Notes: generated by a model not told the origin, from the sequence alone. DNA of 64,000 nt from JALORV01 sp963712485 (GCA_963712485.1 CAVQID010000011.1:62001-126000); one strand, 5' to 3'. Shown: positions 8,956 to 18,808, counted from the stretch's first letter. Made by a program: numbers and translations.

Positions 8956-11760
8956 TTGCAAGCCCGCTGGCACGCCGACATAAGACAAGCAGAAGAGGCT
9001 CTGGCACCGCGGGATGGCGCGCTTTTCGGCACCCAACCATTCACGAACTGCAATCGCGTGGCAACTTCAACCGTTCGCCCGTCCACCACAGCGCCCTCCA
9101 GTCTGCTGCTGAAGGTCACGCCGGCTCGCATACCCCGTGACCTGCTGGTGCGTCCGCGGCTGGCGTCGGACGAAGCCAACTTCCGGGACCGGCCGGTGAT
9201 CGTCGTGCAGGCAGCGGCCGGATTCGGCAAGACGGCCCTGTTGGCCCAGTGGCGTCGCGAGCACCTTGCACGTGGAACGGTCGTCGCCTGGCTGTCCAGC
9301 CAGGAGGAGGACGACGCGGAGCGCTTCGTCCTGAGCCTGGCACTGGCGGTCCGGGTGGGATCAGCACGTCCGACCTTCGGCCACACGCTGGTCGAGGGAT
9401 CGGTCCCCGGTGGACTCGAAGGCACCACGGTATTTCTGGCGGAGGTGGCGCAGTCCGCCCTCGACATCGTCCTCATCATCGACGAGGCCGAACGTCTGCC
9501 GACCGCGTCGCGAGATGCGCTGACCTATCTGATCCATAACGCGCCGTCAAACCTGCGCGTCGTCGTCGCGGCGCGTCCCGAATGCGATCTCGGCGTGACC
9601 GGACTCATTCCATACGGACACTGCGTCGTCGTTGGCGCCGCGCTGCTGCGCTTCCGGCTCGACGAGACCATTGCGCTGGCACAGGGCCGCCTCAGTGGGC
9701 GTCTCGACGCCGATGCCGGTGCGCGGCTGCACGAGATGACCGAGGGATGGCCGCTGGGCCTGCAGCTGGCATTGTCGTCCATCGCCCGCAGTACCGACCC
9801 GCGAGCGGCCATCGCGGCGATGTCGGCGCACTCCGGCGAACTGCACGATCATCTGGTGGACGCGCTGCTCGCCAACCTGGGTCAGTACGACAGTGATTTT
9901 CTGACACGCATTTCCATCGCAGACGACCTGCATGCCGACCTTTGCCGCGCGATTACGGAAATGCCGGACGCCGCAGAGCGTCTGCTCCGGCTCATTCGTG
10001 AGACGCCGATACTGGTCGCGAGCGAAGACAGCGAGTGGCTGCGCATGCACCCGGTGGCGCGCGATGCGCTGCAAGGCCGTTTCGCAGCGTTGCCCGCAGC
10101 CGTGCAGGCCGGACTTCACACCCGCGCTTCACAGTGGCTGGCAGACCAGGGGATGTTCGAGCAGGCGGCGCGACATGCACTGGCGGCGGGCTGGCGCCAG
10201 CGGGCTTTCGATCTGGCCGAGCGCTGCCTGTACGAGGTCATGCTGACGCGCGGACGGCTGGGGACGGTGCTCGACTGGCTCGAGCGCCTGCCACCGGAGG
10301 AACTCGACCGCCGGCCAAGGCTGCGGCTGGCCACCGCATGGGCGCTAGCAATCAGTGAAAGACACCATGAAGCCGTCCGCTTCGTCGAACGAATACTGGC
10401 CCAGGATGGCGTGACCGCTGAACTGCGCGCCGAGTGCGCGCTGATCCTGGGCGGTGCAGCCGGGTATGCAGACGACCCGGATCGCTTTGCGGAACTGCAA
10501 AGCCAGTGGACTGCGGTGCCGCTGACCGATCCACTGATGCTGTACCTCGTCGCCAACCGCCGCGCCTTCCTCGCACTGTTCGAGGGCGATCCTGCGCGCG
10601 CGCGTCACTGCCAGCAGCAGGCTCCCCGCGGAGACTTTGGCAGCACGTTCCGGTATCTCGCACGCTGGGGCGAGGTTGCGACCGGCCTTTCGTACCTCTG
10701 GGAGGGCCAGGTGATTCTGACCGAGAGTCTGCTGAAGCCCGCGCTGGCCTCGGCGGAAGCCGATCTGGGTCGACGCGATCCGTTGGCGAGCATGATGGCC
10801 GCGATGCTCGCTGCGGCCGTCTGGGAGCAGGACCGTCCGCAGGAAGCGGCCGCACTGCTGGCCCATCGTCTGGATGTTCTCGAGCAGCGTGGCATCCCGG
10901 ATGCGGTACTTCTCGCTTACCGGACGGCGGCAAGGGTTGCCACGGCGGAAGGCGCCGAGCATCGCGCGCTGGACCTGCTCGAGGGCATGCATGCGGCCGG
11001 GCTTAGCCGGAGACTGCCGCGATTGTGCATTGCAAGCCTCGTCGATCAGGTGCGCATACACGCACGACGCTTTCGACAGGAGACCTGCAGGTCGCTGTGC
11101 GACCGCATCGACACAATATTGGCGAGCGATGGCGTGCCCAAGGGACGGCTGTGGCGACAGAGCGTCGAATGGATGCGCCATCTGGCCCGTGCCAACGCCG
11201 CCATCGCCGCGCAGGATTGGCGTGGCGCCCTGGAACCGCTCGAGCGCGCCGGTGCAAGCGCCCAATCCATGCGTTTCGGCCGCGTACGGATCGAGGTCAT
11301 GGCGCTGCGTGCCTTCGCCCTCGATCGCAGCGGAGAAAAAGCGCTGCCGCTGCTGCGCGAGGCGATCGACCTGGCTGCCACCTATGGCCTGAAGCGCCTG
11401 TTCGTGGATGCGCACCCGATGCTCGGCGACTGGGTCGCCCGGGTTTCAGCCGAACAGGCGCGCAGCCTTGATAAGACGGTCACCGCAGTGACGCCGCAAG
11501 CGCTCGCGCCGCCGCAGGTGCCCCGTGCGGCCACGGGACCGCGCGCAACGCCGAGCCTGGCGTTGACCCCCAAGGAGCGCGAAGTTCTCGAACTGCTCGC
11601 TCGCAATTTGTCGAACAAGGAGATCGCGCTCGCGATGCAGATCGGCGAAGAGACGATCAAATGGCATCTCAAAAACCTGTTCGGCAAGCTCGCTGCCGGC
11701 AATCGCAAGCAGGTGATCCGGCGCGCACAGCTGCTTGGGCTACTGGCTGATGCAGCCTGA
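8956..11760 (+). CDS. LuxR family transcriptional regulator, large MalT-like (LAL) type
   Basis: A protein of up to 934 residues. It has an N-terminal STAND-type P-loop domain (Walker A AAAGFGKTA around 86-94, Asp-rich Walker B VLIIDEAERL), a long alpha-helical TPR-like middle, and a C-terminal LuxR helix-turn-helix (870-934: LTPKEREVLELLARNLSNKE, then ETIKWHLKNLFGKL). MalT/AlkS-type regulators bind ATP and an inducer and then activate catabolic operons. The true start is uncertain: the first clearly family-like residues follow position 45, and a GTG at 9058 is an alternative to the ATG at 8956. The downstream acyl-CoA ligase and the five G/C palindromes suggest it governs this region. Confidence 0.9.
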   Translation: MQARWHADIRQAEEALAPRDGALFGTQPFTNCNRVATSTVRPSTTAPSSLLLKVTPARIPRDLLVRPRLASDEANFRDRPVIVVQAAAGFGKTALLAQWRREHLARGTVVAWLSSQEEDDAERFVLSLALAVRVGSARPTFGHTLVEGSVPGGLEGTTVFLAEVAQSALDIVLIIDEAERLPTASRDALTYLIHNAPSNLRVVVAARPECDLGVTGLIPYGHCVVVGAALLRFRLDETIALAQGRLSGRLDADAGARLHEMTEGWPLGLQLALSSIARSTDPRAAIAAMSAHSGELHDHLVDALLANLGQYDSDFLTRISIADDLHADLCRAITEMPDAAERLLRLIRETPILVASEDSEWLRMHPVARDALQGRFAALPAAVQAGLHTRASQWLADQGMFEQAARHALAAGWRQRAFDLAERCLYEVMLTRGRLGTVLDWLERLPPEELDRRPRLRLATAWALAISERHHEAVRFVERILAQDGVTAELRAECALILGGAAGYADDPDRFAELQSQWTAVPLTDPLMLYLVANRRAFLALFEGDPARARHCQQQAPRGDFGSTFRYLARWGEVATGLSYLWEGQVILTESLLKPALASAEADLGRRDPLASMMAAMLAAAVWEQDRPQEAAALLAHRLDVLEQRGIPDAVLLAYRTAARVATAEGAEHRALDLLEGMHAAGLSRRLPRLCIASLVDQVRIHARRFRQETCRSLCDRIDTILASDGVPKGRLWRQSVEWMRHLARANAAIAAQDWRGALEPLERAGASAQSMRFGRVRIEVMALRAFALDRSGEKALPLLREAIDLAATYGLKRLFVDAHPMLGDWVARVSAEQARSLDKTVTAVTPQALAPPQVPRAATGPRATPSLALTPKEREVLELLARNLSNKEIALAMQIGEETIKWHLKNLFGKLAAGNRKQVIRRAQLLGLLADAA

Positions 11761-11811
11761 AGCGCGAGTTCCGCGCGGCTTCCGTTAGTCCAATGCGGTA
11801 ACACGCCGCGC

Positions 11812-11840
11812 GGCGCCGGTCGCACGACGCGGCCGGCGCC
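11812..11840 (+). terminator. Possible hairpin terminator after the LuxR/MalT-like gene
   Basis: Eight-base perfect stem GGCGCCGG (11812-11819) and CCGGCGCC (11833-11840) with a 13-base loop, 52 bp after the stop codon. There is no U tract, so this is a weak call. Confidence 0.3.
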
Positions 11841-12003
11841 GAGGTTTGCATCCTTCTCCTGGCTGGCACGGTCAGCGGCGCTACGGTCGTGTGCGACGCT
11901 TGTTCATCGCGGTCGCCGGCCGGCTATGACTTTGTCGACCTCAGGTCCTGAGTGACGCGCTCAAACGACGGGAAGCGGATTGTTTCGCCTTCGGCGCGGA
12001 CGG

Positions 12004-12022
12004 CCCCCCTCACCGCTGGGGG
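12004..12022. promoter_or_regulatory. Palindrome B: putative operator upstream of acyl-CoA ligase
   Basis: CCCCCCTCACCGCTGGGGG: six C, eight-base spacer, five G, ending 146 bp before the start of the acyl-CoA ligase gene. It has the same design as palindromes A, C, D and E. The surrounding gap (11761-12168) holds no gene that I can support. Confidence 0.6.
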
Positions 12023-12168
12023 TGAAAGTGCGCTGCAGGGTGGCTAAGGTGTCGACTGTAGGCGATCCTTGGTCCCACCACCGTCCGCGGGTGTGAGCGA
12101 ACGCCCGGGAGTGGGCTTGTGCGCCAAGGTCGTCCTGACCGAAGACGGGCAACAGAACTGGAGAACAG

Positions 12169-13797
12169 ATGAACGGATTGATGATGCAGCAGCCGCTGCT
12201 GATCTCGACGCTGCTGACGCACGCCGAGCGTCACCATGGCGAACAGGAGATCGTGTCCCGTCGCGTCGAGGGCGACGTGCACCGCTACACCTACCGCGAC
12301 CTCGCGCAGCGTGCGCGGCGGATGGCAAACGCGCTGGCAGGGCTCAAGATCGGTTCCGGCGATCGCGTCGCGACGCTGGCCTGGAACGGTTACCGTCACA
12401 TGGAGCTTTATTACGCGGTTTCGGGCTCCGGCGCGGTGCTGCACACGATGAACCCGCGGTTGCATCCTGACCAGGTCGTCTGGATCGCCGACCACGCCGA
12501 AGACCGGATCCTGTTTTTCGACCTGACGTTTCTGCCGCTGGTCGAGGCGATCGCCAATCGCTTGAGGACGATCAAGACGTTTGTCGCGCTGACCGACCGC
12601 GCCCACATGCCGGCGACGACCAAGATCCCCAACCTGCTGTGCTACGAGGAGCTGGTCGAGGCGCACTCGCCCGAGTTCGCGTGGCCGACGTTAGACGAGA
12701 ACACTGCATCGTCGCTTTGCTACACCTCCGGCACAACGGGCAATCCGAAAGGCGCGCTCTACAGTCACCGCTCGACGGTACTTCACACCTATGCCGCGGC
12801 GCTGCCGGATGCGCTGAACTGCTCCGGTCGCGACGTCATCCTGCCAGTCGTTCCGATGTTCCATGTGAACGCCTGGGGCCTGCCGTATGTCGCGTGCATG
12901 GTCGGCGCCAAGGTGGTCTACCCCGGCCCGTGGCTCGACGGCAAGTCGCTGTACGAACTGTTCGAATCCGAAGGTGTCACGATGTCGGCCGGCGTGCCGA
13001 CCGTGTGGCAGGGCCTGTTGACGCATGTGGAGGCTAACAGCCTGAAGTTCAGCACGATGCGGCGCACGGTAATCGGCGGCTCGGCCTGCCCGCCGGCGAT
13101 GACGCGCGCTTTCCAGGAGCGGTACGACGTGCAGGTGCTGCATGCGTGGGGCATGACCGAAATGAGCCCGCTGGGTACGGTCTGCACGATGAAGCGGCGG
13201 CACGAAACGATGAGCGCAGAGGACCGTCTGGCACTCCAGGCCAAGCAGGGCCGCGCGGTATACGGCGTCGACATGAAGATTGTCGATGGCGACGGCACCG
13301 AAATGCCACGGGACGGCAAGGCCGCAGGCGAACTGCTGGTACGCGGCCCGTGGATCATCGCGAGCTACTTCAAGGGCGAAGGCGGCAATCCGCTGGTCGA
13401 CGGCTGGTTCCCGACCGGCGACGTCTCGACGATCGACAGCGACGGCTTCATGCAGATCACCGATCGCAGCAAGGATCTGATCAAGTCGGGCGGCGAATGG
13501 ATCGGGTCGATCGACCTCGAGAGCATCGCCATGGCCCACCCGGCAGTGGCGATGGCGGCCTGCATCGCCGCCAAGCATCCGAAATGGGACGAACGTCCGC
13601 TGCTGGTGGTGATGAAGAAGCCGAACGCCGAGGTTACGCGCGACGAGATGCTGCAATTCTTCGATGGCAAGATTGCGAAGTGGTGGACGCCGGATGACGT
13701 CGTCTTCGTCGATGCGATCCCGCTGGGCGCCACCGGCAAGATGCAGAAGAACAAGCTGCGCGAGATGTTCAAGGACTACCGGCTGCCGACGGCTTGA
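12169..13797 (+). CDS. Fatty-acid--CoA ligase (AMP-binding, AlkK-like)
   Basis: A 542-residue ANL-superfamily adenylating enzyme that activates a carboxylic acid to its acyl-CoA through an acyl-AMP. It has the P-loop-like A3 motif YTSGTTGNPKGALYSH (185-200), the A5 motif HAWGMTEMSPLGT, the A7/A8 region GWFPTGDVSTIDSDGFMQI plus DRSKDLIKSGGEW, and the C-terminal catalytic lysine in GATGKMQK. Length and motifs match medium/long-chain ligases of the AlkK type. GGAG at 12160-12163 supports the ATG at 12169. It lies directly downstream of the LuxR/MalT-like gene, behind palindrome B, so it probably supplies the CoA ester for the nearby beta-oxidation and PHA genes. The exact chain length is not readable from sequence. 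Confidence 0.92.
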   Translation: MNGLMMQQPLLISTLLTHAERHHGEQEIVSRRVEGDVHRYTYRDLAQRARRMANALAGLKIGSGDRVATLAWNGYRHMELYYAVSGSGAVLHTMNPRLHPDQVVWIADHAEDRILFFDLTFLPLVEAIANRLRTIKTFVALTDRAHMPATTKIPNLLCYEELVEAHSPEFAWPTLDENTASSLCYTSGTTGNPKGALYSHRSTVLHTYAAALPDALNCSGRDVILPVVPMFHVNAWGLPYVACMVGAKVVYPGPWLDGKSLYELFESEGVTMSAGVPTVWQGLLTHVEANSLKFSTMRRTVIGGSACPPAMTRAFQERYDVQVLHAWGMTEMSPLGTVCTMKRRHETMSAEDRLALQAKQGRAVYGVDMKIVDGDGTEMPRDGKAAGELLVRGPWIIASYFKGEGGNPLVDGWFPTGDVSTIDSDGFMQITDRSKDLIKSGGEWIGSIDLESIAMAHPAVAMAACIAAKHPKWDERPLLVVMKKPNAEVTRDEMLQFFDGKIAKWWTPDDVVFVDAIPLGATGKMQKNKLREMFKDYRLPTA

Positions 13798-13837
13798 GTC
13801 ACGGAAGCGCACGCAGCCAAGCGTCCGCGGCGCCACG

Positions 13838-14858
13838 ATGACTGCAATATCCATCGGTGCACTGGGTGACCGCGCTCGCGCGTTCTTCCCCGGCATGCTG
13901 GCCTGCGGCGTCGTCGCGGCAGCGGCGACCTTTCTGTCGCAGCACTACGGTGCGCCGGTGATGTTGTTCGCCCTGCTGCTCGGCATGGCGATGAGTTTCC
14001 TGTCGGACGAAGGGCCATGCCGGGCGGGCATCGGCTTCACCGGGCGCGAAATCCTGCGCATCGGTGTGGCGCTGCTCGGGCTGCGAATCACGATCGACCA
14101 GGTGACCGCGCTCGGCTGGGCCCCGCCATTGATCATCGTCGTCAGCGTCGTGCTGACGATCGGCCTGTCGGTCGTCGCTGCGCGACTGTTCGGTTTCAAG
14201 GGCCTGTTCGGCCTGTTGACCGGTGGCGCAACGGCAATCTGCGGGGCGCTCTGCTGCGCTGGCGCTTGCCGCCGCGCTGCCGAACCATCCGCTCAAGGAG
14301 CGGGCAACGCTATTTACCGTGATCGGCGTCAGCGCGCTGTCGACGATCGCGATGATTGCCTATCCGATGATCGTGCAGGCGCTCGGACTCGACTCGACGC
14401 AGGCCGGCATTTTCCTCGGAGGAACGATCCACGACGTCGCACAGGTGGTCGGCGCCGGCTACAGCATCTCGCATGAAGCCGGCGACAGCGCAACGCTGGT
14501 CAAGCTGATGCGCGTGGCGATGCTGCTGCCGGTCATCATCGTCGCAGTGACGATCACGCGCATGGGCTGGAGCGGCATCGAAGGCGCCACGACAGGCGCG
14601 CGCCCGCCGCTGTTGCCGTGGTTCGCCGTCGCCTTTGCGATATTGGTCGTCGTCAACAGCCTCGGCTCGATTCCCGGTCCGGTCATCGCGTTTGGCAATG
14701 ACGTTTCCCGCTGGTGCCTGATCGCGGCGATTGCCGGCATCGGCATGAAGACCCACCTGCGCGAACTGGTTGCCGTAGGCATAAAGCCGGTGCTGCTGAT
14801 GCTCGGCGAAACGATCTTCCTCGCACTGCTCGTGTTGTTGTTGTTGCGGTGGTCGTGA
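13838..14858 (+). CDS. YeiH-family putative sulfate/sulfite exporter; frameshifted
   Basis: An integral membrane protein of the UPF0324/YeiH (putative sulfate exporter) family. The first frame runs from MTAISIGALGDRARAFFPG to LLTGGATAICGA. The second continues with SAALALAAALPNHPLKERAT, then the typical GGTIHDVAQVVGAGYS and LPWFAVAFAILVVVNSLG segments. The frame changes at about 14247-14251; removing one C gives a 339-residue protein, normal for the family, so I treat it as a sequence error. About ten membrane helices are expected. It begins 40 bp after the acyl-CoA ligase gene. Some relatives export sulfite or sulfate released from organosulfonates, notable because two TauD-type dioxygenases follow. 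Confidence 0.85.
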
Positions 14859-15074
14859 ACGACACCCGCCGGTTCGGTGCTCCGGGCCGCGTCGCGATGC
14901 CCTCGACGTCCGCGACACCCGCCGCCGCCGAGCTGGCGTTCGAGGTCGGCGGAATCAACTGGGAAGTCGCCAACCTGCCGAGCGCGGTGCGGACAGCCGC
15001 AGGCAACTTGACTGCCGCGCCGAGAATCCCGGAGGCTGTTCGCGAGGGCTCACGAAGGCGCCAGGATCGTCTCG

Positions 15075-15095
15075 CCCCCCACGACGACGGGGGGG
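15075..15095. promoter_or_regulatory. Palindrome C: putative operator upstream of the TauD operon
   Basis: Six C (15075-15080), spacer ACGACGAC, seven G (15089-15095), followed by AAGCG. It ends 114 bp before the first dioxygenase start codon. The rest of the gap 14859-15209 has no supportable gene. Confidence 0.6.
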
Positions 15096-15209
15096 AAGCG
15101 GTCGCCGCCCGCGAGTACTCTGAACACAAGCCGGAAACGCGCGCACCATTGAGAGGAGCGCACGCCCGCCGGAACCACCGCGATAAACATAAGCAGGGAG
15201 ACACTACCC

Positions 15210-16115
15210 GTGACACAAGTCGCTGAAGCCCCCGCCGTCGTCAGTGCTGACGTGCTGAAAACCTCCATCAAGGTCGAGCCGCTGACCTGCGCGATCGGAG
15301 CCGAACTTTCCAATGTCAATCTGGGTGTCGCTTCGCGCGACCCGTCGCTGGTGGCGGAGATCCGCCGCCTCCTGCTCAGGCACCGTGTGCTGTTCTTCCG
15401 CGATCAGGACATCACGCGGGCCGAGCACGTCGCCTTCGCGCGCCACTTCGGCGAGCTGGAAGACCACCCGGTGGCAGGCAGCGATCCCGAGAACCCAGGC
15501 CTGGTTCGCATCTACAAGTCGCCCGAGATGCCGAACGACCGCTACGAGAATTCATGGCACACCGATGCCACCTGGCGCGATCTGCCGCCGTTCGGTTGTG
15601 TTTTGCGCTGTATCGAGTGCCCGCCGGTCGGCGGTGACACGATGTGGGCCAACATGGTGCTGGCCTACGAGAAGCTGCCCGAGCACGTGAAGACCCAGAT
15701 TGCCGGGCTGCGCGCGCGCCATTCGATCGAAGCGAGCTTCGGTGCCGCAATGCCGATCGAGAAACGCCACGCGCTGAAGGCGCAGTTCCCCGATGCCGAG
15801 CATCCGGTGGTCCGCACCCACCCGGAGACCGGCGAGAAGGTGCTGTTCGTGAACGCATTCACGACGCACTTCAGTAACTTCCACACAGCCGAGAACGTCC
15901 GTTACGGGCAGGACTACGCGCCAGGGGCGTCGCAGCTGCTGCAGTACCTGATCAGCCAGGCCTTCATTCCCGAATACCAGGTGCGCTGGCGCTGGTCGCC
16001 CAACAGCATGGCGATGTGGGACAACCGCTCGACGCAGCATTACGCGGTGATGGACTACCCGCCGTGCCACCGCAAGATGGAACGCGCCGGAATCATCGGC
16101 GACAAGCCGTTCTGA
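15210..16115 (+). CDS. TauD/TfdA family Fe(II)/2-oxoglutarate dioxygenase (copy 1)
   Basis: A 301-residue cytosolic non-haem iron oxygenase that hydroxylates its substrate with O2 and 2-oxoglutarate; in taurine-, 2,4-D- and alkylsulfate-type relatives this leads to release of sulfite, phenol or sulfate. The iron triad is visible: H117 and D119 (WHTDATW) and H277 (STQHYAV), with R288 or R292 as the likely 2-oxoglutarate-binding arginine. Translation starts at GTG 15210, preceded by GGGAG at 15196-15200. It is the first gene of a + strand unit with BKACE, a hydrolase, a second TauD, a quinone reductase and an MFS transporter. The substrate is unknown. Confidence 0.9.
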   Translation: MTQVAEAPAVVSADVLKTSIKVEPLTCAIGAELSNVNLGVASRDPSLVAEIRRLLLRHRVLFFRDQDITRAEHVAFARHFGELEDHPVAGSDPENPGLVRIYKSPEMPNDRYENSWHTDATWRDLPPFGCVLRCIECPPVGGDTMWANMVLAYEKLPEHVKTQIAGLRARHSIEASFGAAMPIEKRHALKAQFPDAEHPVVRTHPETGEKVLFVNAFTTHFSNFHTAENVRYGQDYAPGASQLLQYLISQAFIPEYQVRWRWSPNSMAMWDNRSTQHYAVMDYPPCHRKMERAGIIGDKPF

Positions 16116-16174
16116 GCGCAGCGCCACAACGCAAAACCTCTTCCGAATCGACACATTGCACTGAAGGAAACAAG

Positions 16175-17233
16175 ATGAACTTCCTCGACGGCTCCCTTTT
16201 CCCCGAGAACCAGGACAAGCTGGTCATCACCGCAGCTCCGTACGGCCCCGAATGGATTCCTTCTGACTTTCCGGAGGACATCCCAGTCACCATGGAGGCG
16301 CAGGTCCAGAAGGCCGTCGACTGCTACAACGCCGGCGCCACGGTGCTGCACCTGCATGTGCGCGAGCTCGACGGCAAGGGCTCCAAGCGCCTGTCCAAGT
16401 TCAATGAGCTGATCGCCGGCGTGCGCAAGGCGGTGCCGGACATGGTCATCCAGGTCGGCGGCTCGATTTCCTTCGCGCCCGAGACCGAAGGCGCCAACGC
16501 CAAGTGGCTGTCCGATGACACGCGCCACATGCTGGCCGAGCTCGATCCCAAACCGGACCAGGTCACCGTCACCGTCAACACCACGCAGATGAACGTCGTG
16601 GAGCAGATGGAAATCGCCGACCTCGCCGGCACGTCGCTGGCCGAGCCGGCCAACTACCAGGCCTACCGCGAGATGACCGTTCCCTCCAACCCCAGCTGGG
16701 TCGAGGAGCATGTGCGCCGCCTGTCCGCCGCCGGCATCCAGAGCGCCTTTCAGTTCTACAACATCAACAGCTACGAGACGGTCGAGCGCCTGATCCGTCG
16801 CGGCGTCTACAAGGGCCCGCTGGTGATGAACTGGGTGGCGATCGGCGGCGGCATGGACCAGCCGACGATCTACAGCCTGGCGCACTTCCTGCGTGCGATC
16901 CCCGACGGCTCGGTGCTGACCGTGGAAAGCAGCATGCGCAACGTGCTGCCTATCAACATGATGGGCATGGCCATGGGCCTGCACGTGCGCTGCGGCATCG
17001 AAGACAACCTCTGGAACCAGTCGCGCACGGCGAAGATGACCACGGTGCAGCAGATCGAGCAGCTGGTGCGCATCGCGCGCGAATTCGGCCGCGAGGTCGC
17101 CACCGGCAAGGAAGCGCGCAAGATCTGCAAGATCGGCGTGTTCTACGACACGGTGGAAGAAACGCTGGCCGCCAACGGCTTCGCGCCGAACGCCAAGGGC
17201 CGGCAGCAGGGCTTCCTGCGCAAGGCCGCGTGA
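16175..17233 (+). CDS. 3-keto-5-aminohexanoate cleavage (BKACE) family protein
   Basis: A 352-residue TIM-barrel, zinc-dependent enzyme of the beta-keto-acid cleavage family, which combines a beta-keto acid with acetyl-CoA to give acetoacetate and a new CoA ester. The zinc-binding HLHVR motif is at residues 59-63 (H59, H61), followed by VIQVGGSISF and the late MGMAMGLHVRCGIEDNLW block in which family members place another metal ligand and the catalytic end of the barrel. AAGGAA lies five bases before the ATG at 16175. Family members act on 3-keto-5-aminohexanoate, dehydrocarnitine and many other keto acids; the substrate here is open. Only 7 bp separate it from the next gene. Confidence 0.92.
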   Translation: MNFLDGSLFPENQDKLVITAAPYGPEWIPSDFPEDIPVTMEAQVQKAVDCYNAGATVLHLHVRELDGKGSKRLSKFNELIAGVRKAVPDMVIQVGGSISFAPETEGANAKWLSDDTRHMLAELDPKPDQVTVTVNTTQMNVVEQMEIADLAGTSLAEPANYQAYREMTVPSNPSWVEEHVRRLSAAGIQSAFQFYNINSYETVERLIRRGVYKGPLVMNWVAIGGGMDQPTIYSLAHFLRAIPDGSVLTVESSMRNVLPINMMGMAMGLHVRCGIEDNLWNQSRTAKMTTVQQIEQLVRIAREFGREVATGKEARKICKIGVFYDTVEETLAANGFAPNAKGRQQGFLRKAA

Positions 17234-17240
17234 GGTAGCG

Positions 17241-17828
17241 GTGGCGAAACCAACGATACTGATCGTCCCGGGTCTCCGCGACCACGTCGACGAGCACTGG
17301 CAGACGCTGCTCGCGGCCAAGCTGCCGCGGGTGCGCGCGGTGGCTCCGATGGGCCGCACCAATCTCGACTGCGCGGCGCGCGTCGACGCGATCGACCGCG
17401 AGATAATGGCGATCAGCGGCCCGGTGATCATCGTCGCCCACAGCGGCGGCGTGATCATGCTGGCTCACTGGGCGGCATCGCCCAATCGCACGCGCAAACC
17501 GGTGCTGGGCGCGTTGCTTGCGACGCCGCCCGACTTCGAGACGCCGATGCCGGAGGGCTATCCGACGATAGGCGCGCTCGCGTCAGCCGGTTGGTTGCCG
17601 GTGCCGCGCCAGCCCCTGCCGTTTCCGAGCATCGTCGCCGCCAGCCGCAACGACCCGCTCGGCCGACTCGAGCGTGTCGAACAGCTGGCCCGCGCCTGGG
17701 GCAGTCGCTTCGTCGACCTCGGTGAAGTAGGCCATCTGAACCCCGCATCCGGCTTTGGCGACTGGCCGCAGGCGGCGGACTTCATCCGTGAGCTGGAGGC
17801 GACGCCCGTCGTGGCGTCCGCCGCCTGA
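17241..17828 (+). CDS. RBBP9/YdeN-family alpha/beta hydrolase
   Basis: A 195-residue small serine hydrolase. It has the LIVPGLRDHVDEHWQ start of the RBBP9/YdeN (DUF1749-like) group, the nucleophile Ser68 in AHSGG, an acidic residue in ASRNDPLG and His in GEVGHLNP. Start is GTG 17241 with GAGG just upstream, overlapping the end of the BKACE gene. In this operon it could hydrolyse an ester or a CoA thioester intermediate, but family members have no settled metabolic role. Confidence 0.85.
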   Translation: MAKPTILIVPGLRDHVDEHWQTLLAAKLPRVRAVAPMGRTNLDCAARVDAIDREIMAISGPVIIVAHSGGVIMLAHWAASPNRTRKPVLGALLATPPDFETPMPEGYPTIGALASAGWLPVPRQPLPFPSIVAASRNDPLGRLERVEQLARAWGSRFVDLGEVGHLNPASGFGDWPQAADFIRELEATPVVASAA

Positions 17829-17860
17829 ATCCGACAACGTCGACGAGAGGAGTGAAGCGA

Positions 17861-18781
17861 ATGACCGCGGCAATCCGGTCCAGTGCCAACGCCGCGCCGG
17901 CGGTGGTGCGCAGCGGCGCGCTGAAGACGTCGCTGAAGGTCGAACCGCTCACATGCGTCATCGGCGCGGAACTGTCGAACGTCAGCCTCGGCGTTGCCGC
18001 GCGTGATGAGTCGCTGTTTGCCGAAATCCGGGCGTTGCTGCTCAAGCACAAGGTGCTGTTCCTGCGCGACCAGGAGATCACGCGCGCCGAACATGTCGCC
18101 GTGGCGCGTCGCTTCGGAGAACTCGAGGACCATCCGGTCGTCGGCAGCGATCCGGATCATCCGGGTCTCGTGCTGATCCACAAGGGGCCGAACACGCGCC
18201 AGGAGCAATACGAAAACGCCTGGCACTGCGACACGACCTGGCGCGACTGCCCGCAGCTCGGTGCCGTGCTGCGCTGTACCGAGGCACCCGCAGTCGGCGG
18301 CGACATGCTCTGGGCCAACATGGCGCTCGCCTATGAACGGCTGCCCGAGCATGTCAAGACCCGCATCGCCGGCCTGCGCGCGCGCCACAGCATCGAAGCG
18401 AGCTTCGGTGCCGCGATGCCGATCGAGAAGCGCCACGCGCTGAAGGCGCAGTTCCCCGATGCCGAGCATCCGGTTGTGCGCACGCACCCAGAAACCGGCG
18501 AAAAGGTGCTGTTCGTCAATGCGTTCACCACCCACTTCACCAACTTCCACAGCCCCGACAACGTGCGGGTCGGGCAGGACTACGCGCCGGGCGCGGCCAA
18601 CCTGCTGCAGTACCTGATCAGTCAGGCCTTCATTCCCGAATACCAGGTGCGCTGGCGCTTGCGGAAGAATTCGATCGCGATCTGGGACAACCGCAGCACG
18701 CAGCACTACGCGGTGCAGGACTTCTGGCCCGCGGTGCGCAATCTTGAACGCGCCGGGATCATCGGCGACCGGCCGCTCTAG
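17861..18781 (+). CDS. TauD/TfdA family Fe(II)/2-oxoglutarate dioxygenase (copy 2)
   Basis: A 306-residue paralogue of the dioxygenase at 15210. The iron triad is H122 and D124 (WHCDTTW) and H282 (STQHYAV). I chose the ATG at 17861 because GAGAGGAG (17845-17852) is well placed. Residues 169-226 are identical to residues 164-221 of copy 1, while the N-terminal 25 residues and the last 35 differ more. The substitutions flanking the active site (for example DLPPFG versus DCPQLG after the HxD motif) suggest related but not identical substrates. The 32-bp gap after the hydrolase and 27-bp gap before the quinone reductase support one operon. Confidence 0.9.
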   Translation: MTAAIRSSANAAPAVVRSGALKTSLKVEPLTCVIGAELSNVSLGVAARDESLFAEIRALLLKHKVLFLRDQEITRAEHVAVARRFGELEDHPVVGSDPDHPGLVLIHKGPNTRQEQYENAWHCDTTWRDCPQLGAVLRCTEAPAVGGDMLWANMALAYERLPEHVKTRIAGLRARHSIEASFGAAMPIEKRHALKAQFPDAEHPVVRTHPETGEKVLFVNAFTTHFTNFHSPDNVRVGQDYAPGAANLLQYLISQAFIPEYQVRWRLRKNSIAIWDNRSTQHYAVQDFWPAVRNLERAGIIGDRPL

Positions 18782-18808
18782 CGCCGACACCCATTGCAGG
18801 AGAAAAAA

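Noticed and set aside
16055..17458. A 467-codon minus-strand open frame opposite the BKACE gene
   Set aside because: Antisense to BKACE and the RBBP9-like hydrolase; rich in His/Asp/Val as expected for the complement of GC-biased codons, without motifs.
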